This document shows, piece by piece, positions 62,613 through 64,000 of a stretch of DNA of 64,000 nt. Each line of letters starts with the position of its first letter. Within the stretch, counting starts at the first letter, position 1. Origin of the DNA: Propioniciclava flava. Lineage in GTDB: Bacteria > Actinomycetota > Actinomycetes > Propionibacteriales > Propionibacteriaceae. The position numbers were made by a program, and so were the translations under genes. The notes under the pieces were generated by a model. The model did not search any database, was not told the origin of the DNA, and was given only the letters and a program-made list of their open reading frames with translations. The stretch covers positions 1 through 64,000 of the forward strand of contig NZ_PPCV01000010.1 in NCBI RefSeq assembly GCF_004126535.1. The letters are read 5' to 3'.

Positions 62613-64000
62613 CTAGAGCACGTCGCCGGGGGCGTAGACGGCACCCTCAGGATGGGCGGCGGCCAGTTCGGCGACCCGGGCGGCCAGGGCGTCCACCTGG
62701 GCGGCGGCCGATCCGGTGAGTTCGAGGGGGTTCGCGACGGCGGCGTCCAGCACCTCGCGGGAGACGCCCAGGCGCGGGTCGGCGGCGAGCCGATCGAACA
62801 GGTCGTTGTCTTTGCGGCCGGTGCGGCGCATCTCCAAGGCGACGGCGACGGCGTGCTCCTTGATGGCCTCGTGGGCTTCCTCGCGTCCCACGCCGTGCTG
62901 GACGGCGGCCATGAGCACCTTGGTGGTGGTCAGGAACGGCAGGTAGCGCTGGAGTTCGGCCTCGATGACAGCCGTGAACGCCCCGAACTCGCCCAGCACG
63001 GTCAGGAACGTCTCGAACAGCCCGTCCAGGGCGAAGAAGGCGTCGGGCAGGGCGACGCGGCGCACCACCGAGCAGGACACGTCGCCTTCGTTCCACTGAT
63101 CCCCGGCGAGCTCGCCGACCATGGACAGGTAGCCGCGCAGCACCACCGACAGGCCGTTGACGCGCTCGCACGAGCGGGTGTTCATCTTGTGCGGCATCGC
63201 CGAGGAACCGACCTGGCCCTCCTTGAACCCTTCGGTGACCAGTTCGGCTCCGGCCATGAGCCGGATCGAGGTGGCGACGTTGGAGGGGGCGGCGGCAGTC
63301 TGTACGAGGGCGGCCAGCACGTCGAAGTCCAGCGAGCGCGGGTACACCTGGCCGGTGGACGTGAGCACCCGGGTGAACCCGAGGTGGGCGGCGACCCGGC
63401 GTTCGAGTTCGACGAGCTTGGCGGCGTCCCCGCCGAGCAGGTCAAGCATGTCCTGGGCAGTACCGACGGGGCCCTTAATGCCACGGGCCGGGTAGCGGCC
63501 GATCAGCTCGTCGACCCGCTCGTAGGCGACCAGTAGTTCGTCGGCGGCGGTCGCGAACCGCTTACCGAGGGTCGTCATCTGGGCGGCCACGTTGTGGGAG
63601 CGCCCGGCGATGGGCTGGTCGCGGTACTGCACCGCGAGCCGAGCGAGAGAAACCAGCACGGTCACGATGCGTTCGCGGACCAGCTTCAGCGAACTGAGCG
63701 CCTGGTACTGCTCAATGTTCTCGGTGAGGTCGCGCGAGGTCATCCCCTTGTGGACGTGCTCGTGACCGGCGAGCGCGTTGAACTCCTCGATACGGGCCTT
63801 CACGTCGTGGCGGGTGACGCGCTCCCGGGCCGCGATGGAGTCCAGGTCGACCTGCTCCAGGACGCGGTAGTAGTCGGCCAGCACGGCGTCGGGATCGTCC
63901 CCGCCGAAGTCCACCCCGAGGTCACGCTGGGCCTCCAGTACGGCCAGCCACAGCCGCCGCTCGGCGACGATCTTGGCTTGCGGGCTCCACAGCTCCCGCA
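62613..64000 (-). CDS. purB: Adenylosuccinate lyase (5' end beyond window)
   Basis: 462 codons are visible; the frame stays open to the window end (visible start RELWSPQAKIVAERRLWLAVLEAQRDLG), so only a short N-terminal piece is missing. Signature SSAMPHKMNTRSCERVNGL (catalytic Ser loop), HVHKGMTSRDLTEN and AGRSHNVAAQMTTLGKRF identify the fumarase/aspartase-superfamily PurB. Acts twice in purine synthesis, on SAICAR and adenylosuccinate, releasing fumarate. Confidence 0.96.
   Translation of the reverse strand, partial: RELWSPQAKIVAERRLWLAVLEAQRDLGVDFGGDDPDAVLADYYRVLEQVDLDSIAARERVTRHDVKARIEEFNALAGHEHVHKGMTSRDLTENIEQYQALSSLKLVRERIVTVLVSLARLAVQYRDQPIAGRSHNVAAQMTTLGKRFATAADELLVAYERVDELIGRYPARGIKGPVGTAQDMLDLLGGDAAKLVELERRVAAHLGFTRVLTSTGQVYPRSLDFDVLAALVQTAAAPSNVATSIRLMAGAELVTEGFKEGQVGSSAMPHKMNTRSCERVNGLSVVLRGYLSMVGELAGDQWNEGDVSCSVVRRVALPDAFFALDGLFETFLTVLGEFGAFTAVIEAELQRYLPFLTTTKVLMAAVQHGVGREEAHEAIKEHAVAVALEMRRTGRKDNDLFDRLAADPRLGVSREVLDAAVANPLELTGSAAAQVDALAARVAELAAAHPEGAVYAPGDVL

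Noticed and set aside
1-64000. Prophage or CRISPR-Cas
   Set aside because: No phage structural, integrase, cas or spacer-repeat pattern was found in either strand.

Overview
The window is 64 kb of high-GC chromosome from an actinomycete, most likely in or near the Propionibacteriaceae. This is inference. It rests on a DUF3073 gene, a fused hemC-hemD gene in one compact haem locus, the coproporphyrin-type haem genes (chdC, an Fe-S-type ferrochelatase, hemY), and many start codons sitting 6-8 bases after a TANNNT box, which is the leaderless promoter layout common in actinobacteria. No rRNA, CRISPR array or prophage structural genes are visible.

Layout. 1-9.7 kb is an accessory island, visibly less GC-rich than the rest. 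It holds the tail of an IS3-type transposase, a two-gene module (predicted winged-helix protein plus HEPN-like protein), a complete type I restriction-modification operon (hsdM-hsdS-hsdR) whose hsdS linker carries 12-bp tandem repeats, a remnant of a SpoU/TrmH methyltransferase gene, an 80-residue XRE regulator with a palindrome at its start, and a zinc-finger protein fused to an orphan IS5-type transposase N-terminal domain. 9.7-21 kb is housekeeping: ychF, an OsmC-like protein, an M18 aminopeptidase, rmuC, ilvA, an NAD(P)-binding protein, a lipoprotein metalloprotease, a frameshifted methyltransferase and a sugar porter.

21-31 kb is a near-complete haem locus in two divergent arms: hemA-hemH-chdC leftward and hemE-hemY-hemCD-hemB-hemL rightward. 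Together they encode the route from glutamyl-tRNA to haem b through coproporphyrin. 31-39.4 kb has an AlkZ-like winged-helix protein, an NfeD/flotillin pair, a large protein of unknown function, ispH, a small kinase and xseAB. tRNA-Glu, tRNA-Asp and tRNA-Phe follow (39.4-39.95 kb), then a truncated alpha/beta-hydrolase gene.

40.5-54.4 kb is rich in purine genes (purM-purF, purL, purQ-purS-purC, with purB at the right edge). They are interrupted by a BadF-type kinase and a three-gene ABC importer with a Tat lipoprotein receptor, possibly for iron. purF, purL, purS and purC all show leaderless promoter geometry. 54.5-56.9 kb has SRPBCC, VOC and siderophore-interacting proteins. 56.9-61.7 kb is a denitrification-type locus: a membrane-anchored copper nitrite reductase with an extra cupredoxin domain, an NnrS-like membrane protein and a DUF2249 protein. 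A divergent cysteine-containing winged-helix regulator and a TACATA-N4-TATGTA inverted repeat lie between the two transcription units. The window closes with an EamA transporter and the 5'-truncated purB.
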